Shown here: positions 1-12,619 of the stretch, piece by piece
Layout of the letters: each line of letters starts with the position of its first letter
How positions within the stretch are numbered: the first letter of the stretch is position 1
Source: Micrasema longulum
Taxonomy: Eukaryota > Arthropoda > Insecta > Trichoptera > Brachycentridae
Direction of reading: 5' to 3'
DNA length: 64,000 nt
Assembly (NCBI GenBank): GCA_022494885.1
Contig: JAGVSM010001322.1
Coordinates: 124,001 to 188,000, forward strand
Notes under the pieces: model-generated
Databases searched by the model: none
What the model was told of the DNA's origin: nothing
Seen by the model: only the letters and a program-made list of their open reading frames with translations
Translations under genes and position numbers: made by a program

Positions 1-545
1 TCCAAAGTAGTAAGAAAACAAAACATAAGAAACACAAAACACAGTACTTTACACTATCAATATAAATTACATTAACAGCTTTCACTATCAAAAAGATTTG
101 AGTAATATTGTTTAATTGCGACACTCTTGGTTTTGCTATTCATCTTTTTGTTTTGAAGCTCATCGGGCAGTTTATTAAATTTGGAACGACCAATATTTAT
201 CAGAAACTTTTTTCCAAACTTTGTTGAGCAAAATTTAGTAAAATGAAGATTTTTTGAGTTACGCGTGTTATGGTTATGACTGTTATGATTAAATTTGTCT
301 TATTGATTTAAATAGTCTCGGTGATGTCATGCAGTGGCATCACCTTGAAAGGAAGTGTTTTTGTCTGTCGGTAGATATCCTTGACATGGGAATCCCATTT
401 CAGCCCAAGAATGTTTCTCAGAGCTCTGTTCTGAATAACTTGTATCTCTGAGATCTGATTTTTGTTGGAGAAACCCCGTATACACGATAGATAGGATAAG
501 TGAATGTATCATCGCGTAGTAGACGGGAAACAAAACAGGATGAGG
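1..545 (-). mobile_element. LINE (non-LTR retrotransposon) 3' fragment
   Basis: Read on the minus strand, this is the C-terminal end of a reverse-transcriptase ORF in broken frames. Recognisable stretches are RNILGLKWDSHVKDIYRQTK (about 440-360) and NKLPDELQNKKMN (about 180-140), followed by a stop near 75. They resemble the region after the polymerase domain in CR1/Jockey-group LINEs, where an 'RNILGL..' block precedes a 'FN.LP..L' block. The frame changes near 440 and 300, so the copy is dead. The upstream ORF and polymerase core are missing, as expected of a 5'-truncated insertion. The overlapping plus-strand reading frame at 504-884 shows no family signal. Confidence 0.6.
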
Positions 546-1249
546 AAGCAACCTACGAAGTTTATGCAAATATGCAATAAATTTATAAATAAATGCAATT
601 ACTTTTCTGTCAAACAATTACTTTTGAATAAACATAAAGTAAAAAATGTTTTTATGTGGATCTGTTTAATACTGTTCATATTGCTTTTCACTTCAATATT
701 ACTTTGTGATCTTCTCGTAACGTCGCTTCGCGCGTCGCCTCTTCACGCGAGCAAGGCTCGAGAAATAAGCTCTCCCGTTACAAAAGACAGAATTTCTACC
801 TTGATATTAGATGCAGTCTTTAAACGGCATAATTCCACGAGTATTTTAATAATACGTAATTCACAAACTGCCAGGGGCTTTTGAATATTAGAAAAACAGC
901 AAAAGCCCAAAGGATTATTAATTTTCAAAAGAAGGATAAATCTGAAGTCTCGTACAAAGAAATATAATATAGACGAAATACGGTAGTAAATTTAACGAGT
1001 TACACTCTCTGAGACGAATTTGCTGAATAAACCAGACACAAAAAATAATGACAATTTATTATCTAACTAAAATGAACGGGTCACGCCAAGAGCCAAAAAC
1101 AAACTTTGGTAGATAGCATTACAGAAGCGGTGCAAGATATTTTCGCCGGAAAGTGGAAACTTTTATTTATTATAATTAATTATGCTTGTTCCCTCTATGT
1201 TTTTAAAAACCAGTTGTGATCAAATAAACTCGGTAAGACTAAAAACAGA
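546..1249. other. Unassigned AT-rich spacer
   Basis: I see no coding signal, repeat copy or RNA gene. A short stretch at 720-790 is richer in CG than its surroundings but has no recognisable motif. Confidence 0.4.
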
Positions 1250-1965
1250 GTTATATATATTTTTTTATTTTTTTAAATTTATTTATTATATATTCGGCCT
1301 AAGCCAATTACAACAGTTACATGAAGAAGCATAAATACAAGAAACTGAACAAAAGGAACATAAAACTATTTAGCAAAGACAAACAAGGGCAAAAATATAA
1401 TTGTATACAATATATTCAAAAACGAAAGACTTAAAACTTTGAGCTAAACCATGCCAATCCAACTTCATCCCACACTGTTTAGTCGCGAAGAGATCAACGA
1501 AAAGCCGGAAAATCTATCCCAAAGAATTCCAAGTCGTGTGATAAATTGACTAATCTACACATTCTGGACATTGCGGCATAAAAACCAAAGTTGCTCTTAG
1601 AAGATTTTGTAAATAGCAGATTTTGACTTCTGGCGACACGGTTGGGGAACATGAAAAGAAATTGATCGCAACATAGATGGGACATCACTTAAAGCATTAA
1701 GTTTTTGAAAATGCATATAAGGTCCATCTCAGTTCTACGTCTCTCCAATGAAGTCAGATTAAGAGGTTGCTCTATTTCAAAATAGGAATAATTACCCCTC
1801 TGTAATCCGAGCAACCATGCCACTTTTCTTAGAAAACGGTGTTGGACAGACTCGATATGGTCAATATGAGTCCTGTAGAATGGAGACCAAATAGGAGAAG
1901 CGTATTCTAGATGGGGTCGAACTAGTGAGCAATAAAGAGTTTTGATGGTATTAATATTAATTACT
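1250..1965 (-). mobile_element. LINE 3' fragment (Jockey/CR1-like ORF2 C-terminus)
   Basis: The minus strand reads TIKTLYCSLVRPHLEYASPI, then WSPFYRTHIDHIESVQHRFL, then LERRRTEMDLICIFKNLM. A stop interrupts it near 1694. It continues as RMCRLVNLSHDLEFFGIDFP and ends at a stop at 1494. The 'LYCSLVRPHLEYAS.IW.P' and 'IE.VQ..FL' blocks are the hallmark of the segment after the palm in Jockey-like reverse transcriptases. A T-rich run with AATAAA-like sequence on the minus strand at 1255-1290 marks the 3' tail. The copy is 5'-truncated and carries an internal stop, so it is inactive. Confidence 0.75.
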
Positions 1966-3744
1966 TTATTTGAATTTTATCGTCATATTGCATAGTTAAT
2001 ATAATTATGATTAAGGGACTGCCGAAGCTTTTTATGTTTATAGAGGACACAGCGATTGTATTTTTACAGGATGATAAATAAGCATAAGTGCGAGAATACG
2101 CGGCTTTCGTTTTTGAAGTGACAATGTTAAAACACTTTCATTCAGAAGTTACTTACTGAAAATACATCTACATCTGTTACCTTTAAATAAAATTCAGAAT
2201 AATGCACACGTGAAAAACGAAATTTACACAATAAAACAACGCATATCGAAAACTCTTCGAGCTTTCTGAAATAAATATTCTGTAGTCTGGTAGTTTCGGA
2301 AAGGTAAAGTGCCTTCTTTTGATTCTTTACTGAAATGCAGGATTTGTAGGTTTTAAAGGTGTTCATTCTAATTCTCACAGTCCGACCGTGGTTAAACTCG
2401 CTAGTAAAATCGAAATGGTCGGTGTTGGATGCTCGATACCTTCGACCTCGGTACTGTAAACGAGGCCTGCCCTCTCGCGATACGCGTGTTCGAAGAAAAC
2501 AGGGAACGTTTGATTTTGGGTAAACCAATTGACGTTATGGTTTTGAGTGTCAATCCTGGAATAAATGAAAAGAGTAAGGACTTACGATTTCCTCCCTTTG
2601 GCACTGGTCCAGAAAAACACCGTTATCGTTTGCACTAGTCACTTTGAACGTTTCCTTGTATGTCGGTGATTCGAAATCATTGTCACGCTCGCGGTACGGT
2701 TTTCGTTGTTGTGTTTTATTGTTGTGTTGTCACCCGTTGCTTTCTTGATTCGCCGTCAGGGAGGAGTAGGTACATTGGGATTCGAAGCAAGGACCACCGG
2801 AATCAAAGAAAGGAATGGCTTGACACTTGAATAAAAGATTATGAATCCGAAACAGTCGGACTTGCTAAAACACCCACTGAGGTCTGACTTTTCTTCCTAC
2901 AAACGTATTCCAGTATCAATATATTTATTTTTTGTGCGATCGCGCGTATGTCGGATTCGTTACAACTTTTCGGATACCATTGCACGAGCCATCTTAAAAA
3001 CGTCGGAACAAATCCAATTTACACGGGATCATCCAAAAAATACATATGTTGATAACAGTGACCATTAAAACCCACGCACCCGTATTTTATTCATGGATTA
3101 TGATACTAAAGCGATGATTTTTTACACACTATAGACATCCACCATTAGCTTGTTCTCGTCGTTTGTTTTTTTTTGTGATAAATCGTATTTTTTACTAGAC
3201 TGGACCATCTAAAAACACTTAAAAGTCATCTGCCGTCTTCGGACGCACGGCATACAGATATGATAACTATTTTTGAAAAAATCGAAATGTGATACTCTTT
3301 CTCAAAAACAATAATCGAAATCAATTCAGTGATTGGGTTCAGAAAACGGGACGACGAGACCTCGATTTTGTCGATTGAGGCTAGACATAATCAGTCTGAC
3401 ATGCAGTTGTCATCAAATCGCTTCTCCATATCTCCACTAAGGGACTTTTGGTCCACAACAGGTGCCTATAAAATAAGTTTGGGTTTAAAAAATATATAAA
3501 ATAAAAAACGCATGCTGTAAGCGCATTATTGCATTCTCCTACTACTTGCTAAGTGATTCTAGTAATTGTGGCTGTTATTTGGTGAGTGCATTAATAGTGT
3601 ATTTCGACGCCATCTTGTAAAGACGACCCAAACGTTAAATTGTCAAGCAGTGCTCGATCTCTGATAGCGATATAATATTATTGAGTTGAGTAATATAATA
3701 TAAGTACAAATAATTTTCCGTATTATTTGTTTAGAGTTATTTAT
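1966..3744. other. Unassigned spacer with one unrecognised ORF
   Basis: There is no family match. An open frame at 2429-2638 (plus, 69 codons, starting MLDTFDLGTVNEACPLAI) lies in DNA with more CG than its flanks (2430-2800). I do not recognise the protein, and there is no clear splice or start context. The remainder is AT-rich. Confidence 0.3.
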
Positions 3745-3985
3745 TTATTTAGGATAATTAATGTCGCGCGATTTTTGTAAAAATCCACCTCAAGTGCGCT
3801 GTGCAAAAAATATCCCAACACGTCACAGAGCGCATAGGCGGTTGGTATCCTAGTTCCTCATTTTCGATTATGTTCATTTTAAGTAATTCTATAGCAGCTA
3901 GATTACAACACGTCTTGCAGCTACAGAACGTACAGACGTTTGGAAATCTAGCCCCCATTTACACTGTACATTTTTTTTACCAATA
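3745..3985. repeat. Interspersed repeat, family R (copy 1)
   Basis: Contains cgtcttgcagctacagaacg followed by aatctagcccccatttacac, and an upstream tatcccaacacgtcacagag. The same blocks recur at 34.69-35.06 kb (three times) and at 56.01-56.10 kb. No protein function is evident, and the small ORFs on both strands follow from the repeat. The nature of the family is unknown. Confidence 0.5.
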
Positions 3986-4246
3986 ATGTAGACAGTATTA
4001 ACATATCGAGTGTTTTCTAAGCGTGATTCAACTTTGGATTAAAATGATCGCAGCAAATATTTGTTCGAATAAGCTGCTTTTTACTTTGTTCAAAATCATG
4101 AATACCAATTAATTTCTAGATAATGATAATTTCGGGAAAATGTCCTCGTTGACCGGCACTTCCTTAGTTTATCATACCATCAGTAATTTCAAATCAGAAA
4201 ATATAATACGAGTATGTCACTTTGGCTTATGTAAGTTTCAAAAACA

Positions 4247-4308
4247 ATCGTAAAGCGCCCTTGAGGTGATTTTTTACAAAAACGGCGTTATGTTAATCAG
4301 CCTTTATT
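4247..4308 (+). mobile_element. Isolated 3' tail of the L2/CR1-like LINE
   Basis: Shares the aaagcgcccttgagg block and the downstream ggcg(c/t)t block with the 3' ends of the LINE copies at 28.4, 44.7 and 59.1 kb, but in plus orientation. The two blocks can pair as a hairpin (4254-4259 with 4284-4289). The rest of the LINE is absent. It abuts the inverted-repeat element that follows. Confidence 0.55.
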
Positions 4309-4435
4309 AATTATAATAATAAAAATACGTATATAGTTTTATTCCACTTTTATTTATAAATTTTGACCAGTGACCGGGTTTCGTCGTGACCGACATAGTC
4401 AGACTGGTGGTTAGCTTTTATTATTATTATAATTA
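4309..4435. mobile_element. Short inverted-repeat (MITE-like) element, family E, copy 1
   Basis: Bounded by attataataataaaaat on the left and its complement on the right. Inside lie a ttattccacttttattta block and the signature ccagtgaccgggtttcgtcg, followed by gtcagactggt. The same signature occurs at 13.2 kb and twice, in opposite orientations, at 57.6 kb. There is no coding capacity. It is probably a non-autonomous DNA element, but its superfamily is not determined. Confidence 0.55.
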
Positions 4436-5575
4436 TTCGAGAGTCGTCGGTTTGGGCCCTTATAAAATAATCGAATGTGTCAAATCACAGGATCACGGAG
4501 TCCAATTTCTTGAAATAACGGGGCGGAAATGTAACAAAAAAAGTGCCATCATTAGTTTAACAAGAGACACATATTTATTATTATTAAAACTTAAAGAATA
4601 TTTAAATATTTGTAGTTTATGCTATGATTCTGCAAGAAAGGAAGCGACAACTAAAGATAACGAAACTTGATGTTTTTTTCGTAAAAGTGTGAGAATTTAA
4701 TTTAGCGCCGACGAACTGGTGAAATAGTATTTATCATAAAAACATTCGTTGCTTATATCAAGAGATTATTATTTATTTTGTAAACGAAATTAAACTGTAT
4801 GTATTAAATACATTTATAATTTATTATAAATATATGTACGATATGTATTGAATAAACACGTTAGATTGTTCCTAGAATTTCGACACGGAACCTAACCCTA
4901 TATCTTCCATTATATTTGTGTTCATTTTACACCGATTTTTTTACGCCGGTGTCTCTCGGAACGGAACCTCGGCGTAAGCGACGTTTACCTGTATTTCTGT
5001 ATTGAAGATATTATATGCCTGTGGAATTGTATCGACGAATATGAATGGATCGTACGTTTTTTAAATATAAGATTTTGTTCAATTATCTTACAAAAAAAAA
5101 TAGGAGACAGTGTTAACAACCGTTCTATCATGACAAAATAAACATCTGTTACAAACACGCATATTTTTTACAGAACAAACCTTTACATATTCTACAGGTA
5201 TTTGTGTACAGGTAGGTAGGTAGTTGACCACTCTAGAGTTCCAGCGCATTCCACTGCGGCAATATTGACACTGATTTTTAACGTTTGCTTTTGTTTGTAA
5301 ACAGATATTCCAATCAGATGCATATACATATAGACGGGGTCTACGTTCAGAACGCAAGGAAAAAATACGGTATTTTGACGCTACCCGGTTGAGTTTCGAT
5401 AAAAATAGGCACCTCGATACTCAACGAATATAATGTATTCTTAAATATCGACCATCTAATTTTTATCTGAACTCAACCGGACAGTGTCCAGCACACTACC
5501 GCGTTCTGTCACCAAAAATGTAATTTTTAATTAAATTAGTTTTATGATGACTTAAAACTATTCTTAAAGTTGAGA
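4436..5575. other. Spacer with one short inverted repeat
   Basis: No coding signal. An 11-bp perfect inverted repeat (ccggttgagtt at 5385-5395, aactcaaccgg at 5470-5480) could form a hairpin with a 74-base loop or mark the ends of a tiny MITE. A second copy would be needed to decide. Confidence 0.35.
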
Positions 5576-6764
5576 GCTTCTGTCAATTTTTGTCTTCTCC
5601 AAGCGGATATATCTAATATATCTGAATGGGGGAGGCGAAACAAACTTAGGTTCAATGTTTCTAAGTGTTCTGTCACGTCCTTCACTAGGGCCCAAAAAAC
5701 GGTATTTTTCGCTACAAAATGAACGACCAGAATCTGATACGAACATCGAATGTTGAATATCTGGGAGTTAGATTTGTGAGCATCCTGACATTTCATGAAC
5801 ACATAGAGACAATCAGTGGTAATGCATTGAAGATTTTAGGATTTTAGAAACTGCAAGGGTTTTCGAAAATACCCGCGTAATGAGAACTCTTTACAACTCC
5901 TTGGTGCGAAGTAGACTCGAAAGTGGCTCGATGATTTGGGGGCCACATGAACTGAAGTACTCTCTTATGATAGAGAAAATCCAAAAGAAGTTTCTGAGAT
6001 ATCTCTACATGAGAGAGGGCGGGTATTATTTTATTAACATAAACGGCAAATCTGCCTTTTACAAACATTTATAATATTAACATATTTGGCTTAATATATA
6101 TTTTTTTTCAAAACATGAATTTTAAAAACAAGATTTATAAAAAAAAATAAAACCAAAAATTATACAAGATTTATATTTTAAAAAATAACCTAAAAATTAT
6201 ACAGCATATTCAGTAAAAAGTTTAAATAATAAAACGTTCTACAGTAAAACAACAAGAAAATCATAAGTACTGTTTCACACAGCTAGGCAAAGTGAACAAA
6301 AAACTGTATGTGAAATACATGAATAAATAAATATAATTACCATTCACCATCTTTGAAAAAGTTCAAAAGGTTTGTTCTATGAGAACAATACCCTACACTT
6401 AATATATCAGATACGTGGGAATAACTATTGCCGAGTTCATGAAGTCTATTTAATACTCCCATGTTCCTGATAATTATCTAAGACAGCGTCAGCATAGATT
6501 GTTTAATTTTCGATACACAGGATCAACCTGCCGATGGTTATGCCTGTTGGAAGGCCTACCGCTATGCTGAACAACATCGCTCTGCATATTTATCTGTTCC
6601 ATGTATCCGAAGAGGTTTTCCGGAGCCGGATTTTCCTACTACTTTGACACGACGAGTCTCTTTCCTGTATTTTTTTAATTTTTATAATATGTACCTATTG
6701 CATATATGTTTGTAATGTAAATGTTGTATTTACATAAATTAATTTAATTGAAAAAAAAAAAACA
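5576..6764 (+). mobile_element. LINE fragment, family J2 copy 1, with poly(A) tail
   Basis: Plus-strand reverse-transcriptase relic. LLQADISNISEWGRRNKL and RFNVSKCSVTSF (5594-5690) correspond to the segment just after the FADD motif. SNVEYLGVRF (5745-5775), TLYNSLVRSRLESGSMIWG (5884-5942) and YSLMIEKIQKKFLRYLYM (from 5958) follow in shifted frames. The end block near 6520-6650 (caacctgccgatggttatgc) matches the end of the copy at 8.8 kb. An A run at about 6750-6763 is the poly(A) tail. Several stops and shifts make it inactive. Confidence 0.75.
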
Positions 6765-7640
6765 GTTTATTGGTGTTCACACAGTGCTATATTGGTATAA
6801 TTACAGTACCATTATTACAAAAAACATAAACCTAACACAGCACCAATTGCGTACACAACACAATACAATAATACAATTTCGACAGGACAACAAAATGTGA
6901 CGAGAATATGCTAAACGCATGACTCCATTTGTGTGAAATGTGGTGTTTGTTTTATGTCCATTTATTTTTTCAAAAAGAGGCAAAATATTATTTAAAGAGA
7001 CTAATGTTATTTTTTGAGGCTTAATATTATTAAAAGAGGCTAAATATTATAAGTGTAAATAAGACTCAGCTTCCGTTTGTAACGGAGAACTGAGTCGTTA
7101 AATAAATCAAGATCGTGCATCTTCTTAAATTTAGAAAAATTACTAATTGCTCTTCCTAATTGAGAATTCTGAGCTGCTCTGGGGTGCTATTCTAACCACC
7201 CCCGTGGCACGAGAAAAAAATTCTCTTGTATTTTGTACGTAAATAAACGAGACAATGCGGCCATGAGAGCGTTTTAAATACCAACCCTGGTGTTGCATTT
7301 GTCGTTGCTCAGTAACGTGGCATGTCTAGTGCGACGAAGGGGAATATTCAAATCGGCTTTAGCCAGCAAATCGGCACAATCCATCCGATTATTAAGTCAA
7401 TTATAAATAAACAATTGATCCGCAATCATGCGCCTTTTGTGAAGGCAAGGTAAGTTTAGGTTGTTGAAGCTAGGGAATTTCTTTTGCACATATTTAAGAA
7501 ATATATTTTGTACTTTATCTATTTAGTTTATGTAAATGTTTTATTGAGGGTTCCAGATGCAGTAAGCGTATTTTAGGTGACTGCTGACTAATGAGGTATA
7601 CAGTTCCATGACGGTGCTTGAATTGTTTAATGTTTTACAT
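6765..7640 (-). mobile_element. LINE fragment, family K copy 1
   Basis: Minus-strand homologue of 9601-10330. Readable pieces are TSLVSSHLKYAYCIWNPQ (about 7610-7560), KVQNIFLKYVQKKFPSFNNL, CADLLAKADLNIPLRRTRHA and QLGRAISNFSKFKKMHDLDL, ending at a stop at 7040-7042. This is the C-terminal region of a Jockey-like ORF2. Compared with the 10-kb copy it carries about 105 extra bases (about 7190-7295) after the CNTR codons. Its 3' end meets the poly(A) of the plus-strand LINE directly, so the two LINEs lie tail to tail. Confidence 0.7.
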
Positions 7641-7917
7641 ACTCTTATTATATATGAAATGGATAAAAAATAATTAATTGTTTTTTCAAAATCAATATGG
7701 ATATTGTGGAGAAATGTTTTTATACATATATGTAAAAAAGAAATTTAAGAATAATACGTTTCTAGAAAAAGGTTGTTGTGACGTCAAGATTCGTAAAGAT
7801 GTTCTAAACAAATTTTAATGGCTAGCAACAAAAATAACCGTCTCCATTAGTTATTCCTTTGTTCCTAAATCGACCCAGAGACAATTCATATTTTTTATAA
7901 TTCATATAAAATAAGTT

Positions 7918-8129
7918 GTTCACCACGTGGTCAAATAGACAGCCAGTTGCCTACCATGTAGAGGTCTCGGGTTAGATTCCCGACATGATAGACATGACAT
8001 ATTTATTAAAACGCACCGAAGTATCGCGCAGTTCCTGGACCAGCCTCATCTTACCTTCGTGCAACAAAAGAATCATCGAGAAATACTCCTTTATAAAGCA
8101 ATGCGGAGTCGTATGCACCATTTATGGTC
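7918..8129 (+). mobile_element. tRNA-derived SINE, family A, degenerate copy
   Basis: The head carries a B-box-like ggtctcgggttagattcccg, preceded by a tRNA-like left half (caccacgtggtc...gttgcctaccatg). The body keeps ttcctggaccagcctcatct, ttaccttcgtgcaac and a final tatgcaccatttatggtcc. The same order is seen in the better copies at 35.3 and 57.3 kb (minus). SINE heads of this kind carry an internal RNA polymerase III promoter (A and B boxes). This copy has diverged and is probably silent. Confidence 0.7.
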
Positions 8130-9100
8130 CACACACCACAAGGCTCTAATTTAAGGCTACTTTTATTCTCCATTTTTATAAATGACACTAGCTTCCTAGC
8201 GTGGTATCGCATTCACGAGTTCTGTTTGCCGATGATCTAAAATTGTTTCTGGAAATTTCCACCTCGGATGATTGCCGTCTTCTCCAGTCTGATATAAATA
8301 ATATATTTGATTAAGGAACTCAGAATCTAAATTGTAATGTTTCTAAATGTTATGTTTTGTCATATACAAGGGCATTAAACACTATTTTTATGCGGTACTG
8401 TATGGAAGTGTGTTCTCTTAAGCGAATTGTCACTGTCAAAGACCTCAGAGTTATGTTCGATGCTAAATTGAAATTTCATACTCACATGGGCACTGTCTGT
8501 GACAGCGCGCAAAATGTTGGGATTTGTTCTCCGAACAGCTAAGGTATTATTGAACTCTCGTGTTTCCTCGGCGTCTTTATAACGCAACGAATTGAAGTAC
8601 TCTGTTATGCTGGAGATATTTCCGAAGAAATTTTCGAGGAGTGTTTACTTAAGGGAGTGCGGATACTATCCGTGGTTGGACCCGTCTGACTTCATACCGG
8701 GAATCCTCGGCTAATGTATTTTTTTCTATTAATCCGTGGTATTACGATCAACGTAGGTGAAATATATAGTATTTTTCTTTGCGTTCTTAATGACTACCTT
8801 AGACCTAGGCAGCTTAAGCTGTTTTATTTTCTCACTTGCAGAACCAACCTGCCGATGGTAATGCCAGTAGAAAGAGCAATGTCTTTATTCAACCGCATCC
8901 CTTCGGATATCGACATCTCACATATTAGTGAAAAAAAGTTCAGAGAAGATAGCATTCTTTTTTTATAATTGCTGGGTATTTTTATTTTACCATCTTTGTA
9001 TATTTAAATTGTAGTATTATTTTTTTGTGTTATGTATGCCTTGAAAAATTTTTTTAAAGTACATTAAAGTATATAAAATAAATAAATTGAAATTAGGTGC
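8130..9100 (+). mobile_element. LINE fragment, family J2 copy 2
   Basis: Begins at the reverse-transcriptase motif TPQGSNLRLLLFSIFIND (8133-8190). After a frameshift come VLFADDLKLFLEIS (8219-8260) with the catalytic FADD box at 8225-8236, LLQSDINNIF, and KDLRVMFDAKLKFHTHMG (8438-8490). The C-terminal end NLPMVMPVERAMSLFNRI runs to a stop at 8966. AATAAA-rich sequence at 9080-9095 marks the tail. Its junction with the preceding SINE is tight. Frameshifts and stops show decay. It is the same family as 5576-6764. Confidence 0.8.
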
Positions 9101-9600
9101 GACAGCTCGAGTGTCATTGAAAACCAATTATTTTTAAATAAAAACAAACGCAATCCAGGTATTTAAAAAAAGTATTCAGCATTTTATAAATAATCTTTAA
9201 ATGAACTTGGTCAGTAAATTTATATAATAAAATAATAATACTAAGCCTACTCGACTAAATATTTTTTTCCTAAGGTTAGTCCCGAAGTAAAAAGTATTGC
9301 CTTTAAATTCTCCGTATATACGACATTGAATACTGAAATTTTTCTCACTTAATTACCATTAGCTACTTACATATGAGTTTATGTACGTACATACAAGGAA
9401 TACTACACTAGACACTGGTTGCTTTACAATGGATACTTTTTAAACAACAATTAATTGAGAATACTAATTTATAAACATGTTTAACTGCAAGTACGTGTGC
9501 AAGTTAAGTCTAGGGACGATCAATTTGGCAATTATTTCTAAATTAAATACTTCACATGACAAATGCTATTGCTAATGCCATATTTTAATTTGATGTTTTG
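9101..9600. other. Featureless AT-rich spacer
   Basis: No ORF, repeat copy or structure stood out. Confidence 0.4.
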
Positions 9601-10330
9601 CACACGGTCATAGAAATAACTACAAAAAACATAAACCGAACACAGCACCAATTATGTACGCAACATTATCTAATACTAATTTCTAATAAGGACAACAAGA
9701 TGATTTTATTTGTGTTAGAGTTGTTACTGTTATCATAAGAGTTTGGATTTTAGTAAGGAAGTGAGGTATAAGGAGTGATTTGTGTGGAATGTGATGTGTA
9801 TGTTATGTGGGAGTAGATTTAGTTTATTTACAAAAAAAGCTAAATATTATTAATGTCCATGAGATTCAACGTCCTTATGTAGCGGAGAGGTAAATCGTCA
9901 AATAATTCCAAATCATACATTTCATATTTTGAAAAATTGCTGATTGCTCTTCCTAACGGATAATTTCGAGCTGCTCTGGTGTTGCATTTGTTTTTGTTCA
10001 ATAGTGTAGTATGTCCAGCGAGACTAATGGGAGTATTGAATTTTATTTCAGACATCAAATCGGCACAATCAATATTATCAAGTAAATTATTGAAAAAATA
10101 CTGATTCGCAATCACGCGCAGTTTGCGAAGGCAAGGTGAGTTTAAATTATAAAGCCACGGAATTCATATTGCATGTATTAAAAAAAAAATAATTTGTACT
10201 TTATCAATTGAGTTGAAATGAATTTTGTATTGAAGATTCAGAAGATTTCAGAAGAGGCATATTCGAAGTAGCTTCTGACTAATGAGGTATACAGTACCAT
10301 GACAGCGCTTGAACTTTCGAATGCCCATCA
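9601..10330 (-). mobile_element. LINE fragment, family K copy 2
   Basis: Minus strand. TSLVRSYFEYASS (about 10300-10260) is the typical entry into the segment after the palm. An open frame at 10115-9840 then gives MIANQYFFNNLLDNIDCADL, KFNTPISLAGHTTLLNKNKC and LGRAISNFSKYEMYDLELF, ending in DINNI and a stop. This aligns end to end with 7640-6990 but lacks that copy's extra 105 bases. 5'-truncated and inactive. Confidence 0.7.
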
Positions 10331-12600
10331 TTTTATATGACTTTGATAAAATAGCCTCTATAATATGATGTTTTGCGAGTACTGGTGTCCGACCAGGACT
10401 TTTATTTAAATATACTCCTTGCATGTCACTGTTCTTTCTATTATGACCATATTTTATAATTAATCTAACAATTAAGCGCAAAGTAGAAGCGGGCGCAGCC
10501 GTCCGCAATCTGCAAGATCTTTTAATTTTGCTGTTGACGGGATGCTTAGGTGAAATTTAATTCTCATTTAACTGACGTTTTATGGACGAAAACAAAAGAT
10601 TCTGTTCAGATTTGGCAAGAAAGGATTTGAATTTTACTTTTGTGCCATTTGCCACTCTTTGCCTATGTAAACTTAAGGTCACTTCAACGGTAGATAGAAA
10701 AAACTAAAAATAGAAAAAGACATCTCCCATCACAAAAAATTGGCAAGAGTTGTTGTTTCTTGAAAATATAATCACAATTTGACAGATTGTATTAATTTTT
10801 TTTATGCTAATTATTTCGTTCAAATTAGCAAGTACTTTTAGCAGTTGCTATTGGAAACGCACGTACATGCTACCGAGTAGTAGGTATTGATATAAACTAT
10901 AGTAAAAACACTGGACTGGACACGTGGTCAGCGGGGAAGACATCACTCGTAATGTCACCCTCAGGTGCACATCGGTTGGGCCACGTCAGCCACGTATGTA
11001 GTAAGAAGCGGGTGGCTACCCTCCCTCCTGATCCGTAGTACCAGTTACACTCTCCTAACCACATCCAGACTCGTACACCTATTATGTATTTACGCTGCAA
11101 TCGTCTAATGCACATACCTGGAAATTATCTGTCTCTACTGATCCAGTATATTATGGTCAAAACAAAAACTCTTATTGCGAATTCGATTCATGTGTGGTCT
11201 CGTCACAGTTAAAATTGACAATTTTATCTAAAATTATAATGAGCCAGAGCAATAAGTATCAAAGTGTTCTTAGGTATCCTCAAAATGTTGAGGTGTTCAT
11301 TTGTCGGAACCGGATACATATTTTTAAAAGTTCATAACGGACTCTTCGTTCGCAATATTTTTTTGATGAGACAAAGTATGGTTACGGTTCAGTGCCGAAA
11401 TACCGCTTTTATTGGCTAAAAATAAAAGCATATAAATGCAATACTAAATAAAACAAAATAAGTATTGGACATTGCATTGAATTTATTTATTTTAGGTACA
11501 TTCTTTTTGTTTCCATTTGGTACATTTTTTGTTACATAATATGTTGAAAGAAAGAGATTAAAAATCAATGAATACATTGTAAGAAAATACTACTAGCAGC
11601 TTCATTAGATACAAAAATACCTGTTATAAAGCTGCAATTATAATTTACACTATAAAGGTATATTATAATGATAAAAATAGTAATATGTTGCAATAAGAAT
11701 GAAAAAATTAGAAAAATAAAATACTCAAAGTATATATGAAAAAAATTAGGAATTAAAAACAAAGATGAGGAATAAAAAAATATATGTAAAAACATGATAA
11801 AATAATGAATAAAATAAAGTTCAAATCAATAAATATTTCAAAAAAAAAAATTACAACTAGCAGTCGAAATTCCAAAAACTAAAACTAAGTAAAAAAAATT
11901 ACAGATATAAAAACAATGTATAAATCAAATGAATGAAAGATAGACGTTGATTATTAAATATTGAAGGCAGCATAAAATTATTTATCTAAATTAAATGTAC
12001 CTTAGATTTTATAATATTAAAAACTTGAAGTATTTAAATAAATAAAAAAAAACGTAAATATTCATTAAAAAAAAAGTTTATAATGAAAAGCCAGGATAAT
12101 GTTTTTTTTTTTTTTCCCCTCGAAATAAGATTTAAGAGTATTAATTAAAATCGTCCTCGCGATGGAATGGATGGCGTATTTGGAACAATAAATAATATAA
12201 CCCGCGGAACATTGCATTGAATTCTTTTCAGGTTATATTTTTGTTTGTTCCATCAAGACGAAGTTACCTGAAGCGGAAGTGGTGAGGGTAGCTAAAAGTG
12301 GGTACTTCCTTATTTAAGTACCGTCACTTCGCAAAGTAGAACTTGTTTATTCCTATCAAACTTCGTAGACTGTTCCATTGTTTTGTAGCCGACTGATCGG
12401 ATCTTTGTCTGTTTGCGAAACTATCTCAAACTCCCCCACAAATACCTACCATATTAATAATTATCAAGTTTGATTGTACCGATCGATCCAAATTCACTGT
12501 TCTCTTTATCCGTCTGTGTCCAGGGGAATGGAGAAAACAGTTATGAGTGAGAGACAGAACCGGAACCCTGGATGAGTGTTCTCCTCTCCCGAAAAAGGAA
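10331..12600. other. Unassigned region
   Basis: A CG-richer block at 10890-11160 holds an open minus frame (11115-10897) I cannot assign. Between 11560 and 12090 the DNA is extremely A-rich on the plus strand. Its start (minus SNEAASSIFLQCIH at 11620-11570) is loosely similar to the LINE end at 43.66 kb, so it may be a decayed LINE 3' UTR. A T run sits at 12102-12116. Confidence 0.3.
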
Positions 12601-12619
12601 ATCGAGTGGAGATAAATCC

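Noticed and set aside
504..884. 126-codon plus-strand ORF
   Set aside because: It lies mostly opposite or beyond a LINE fragment, has hydrophobic low-complexity sequence and no recognisable domain, and is explained by chance.
2429..2638. 69-codon ORF with ordinary-looking composition
   Set aside because: No family recognised and no splice or promoter context; left as unassigned rather than called a gene.
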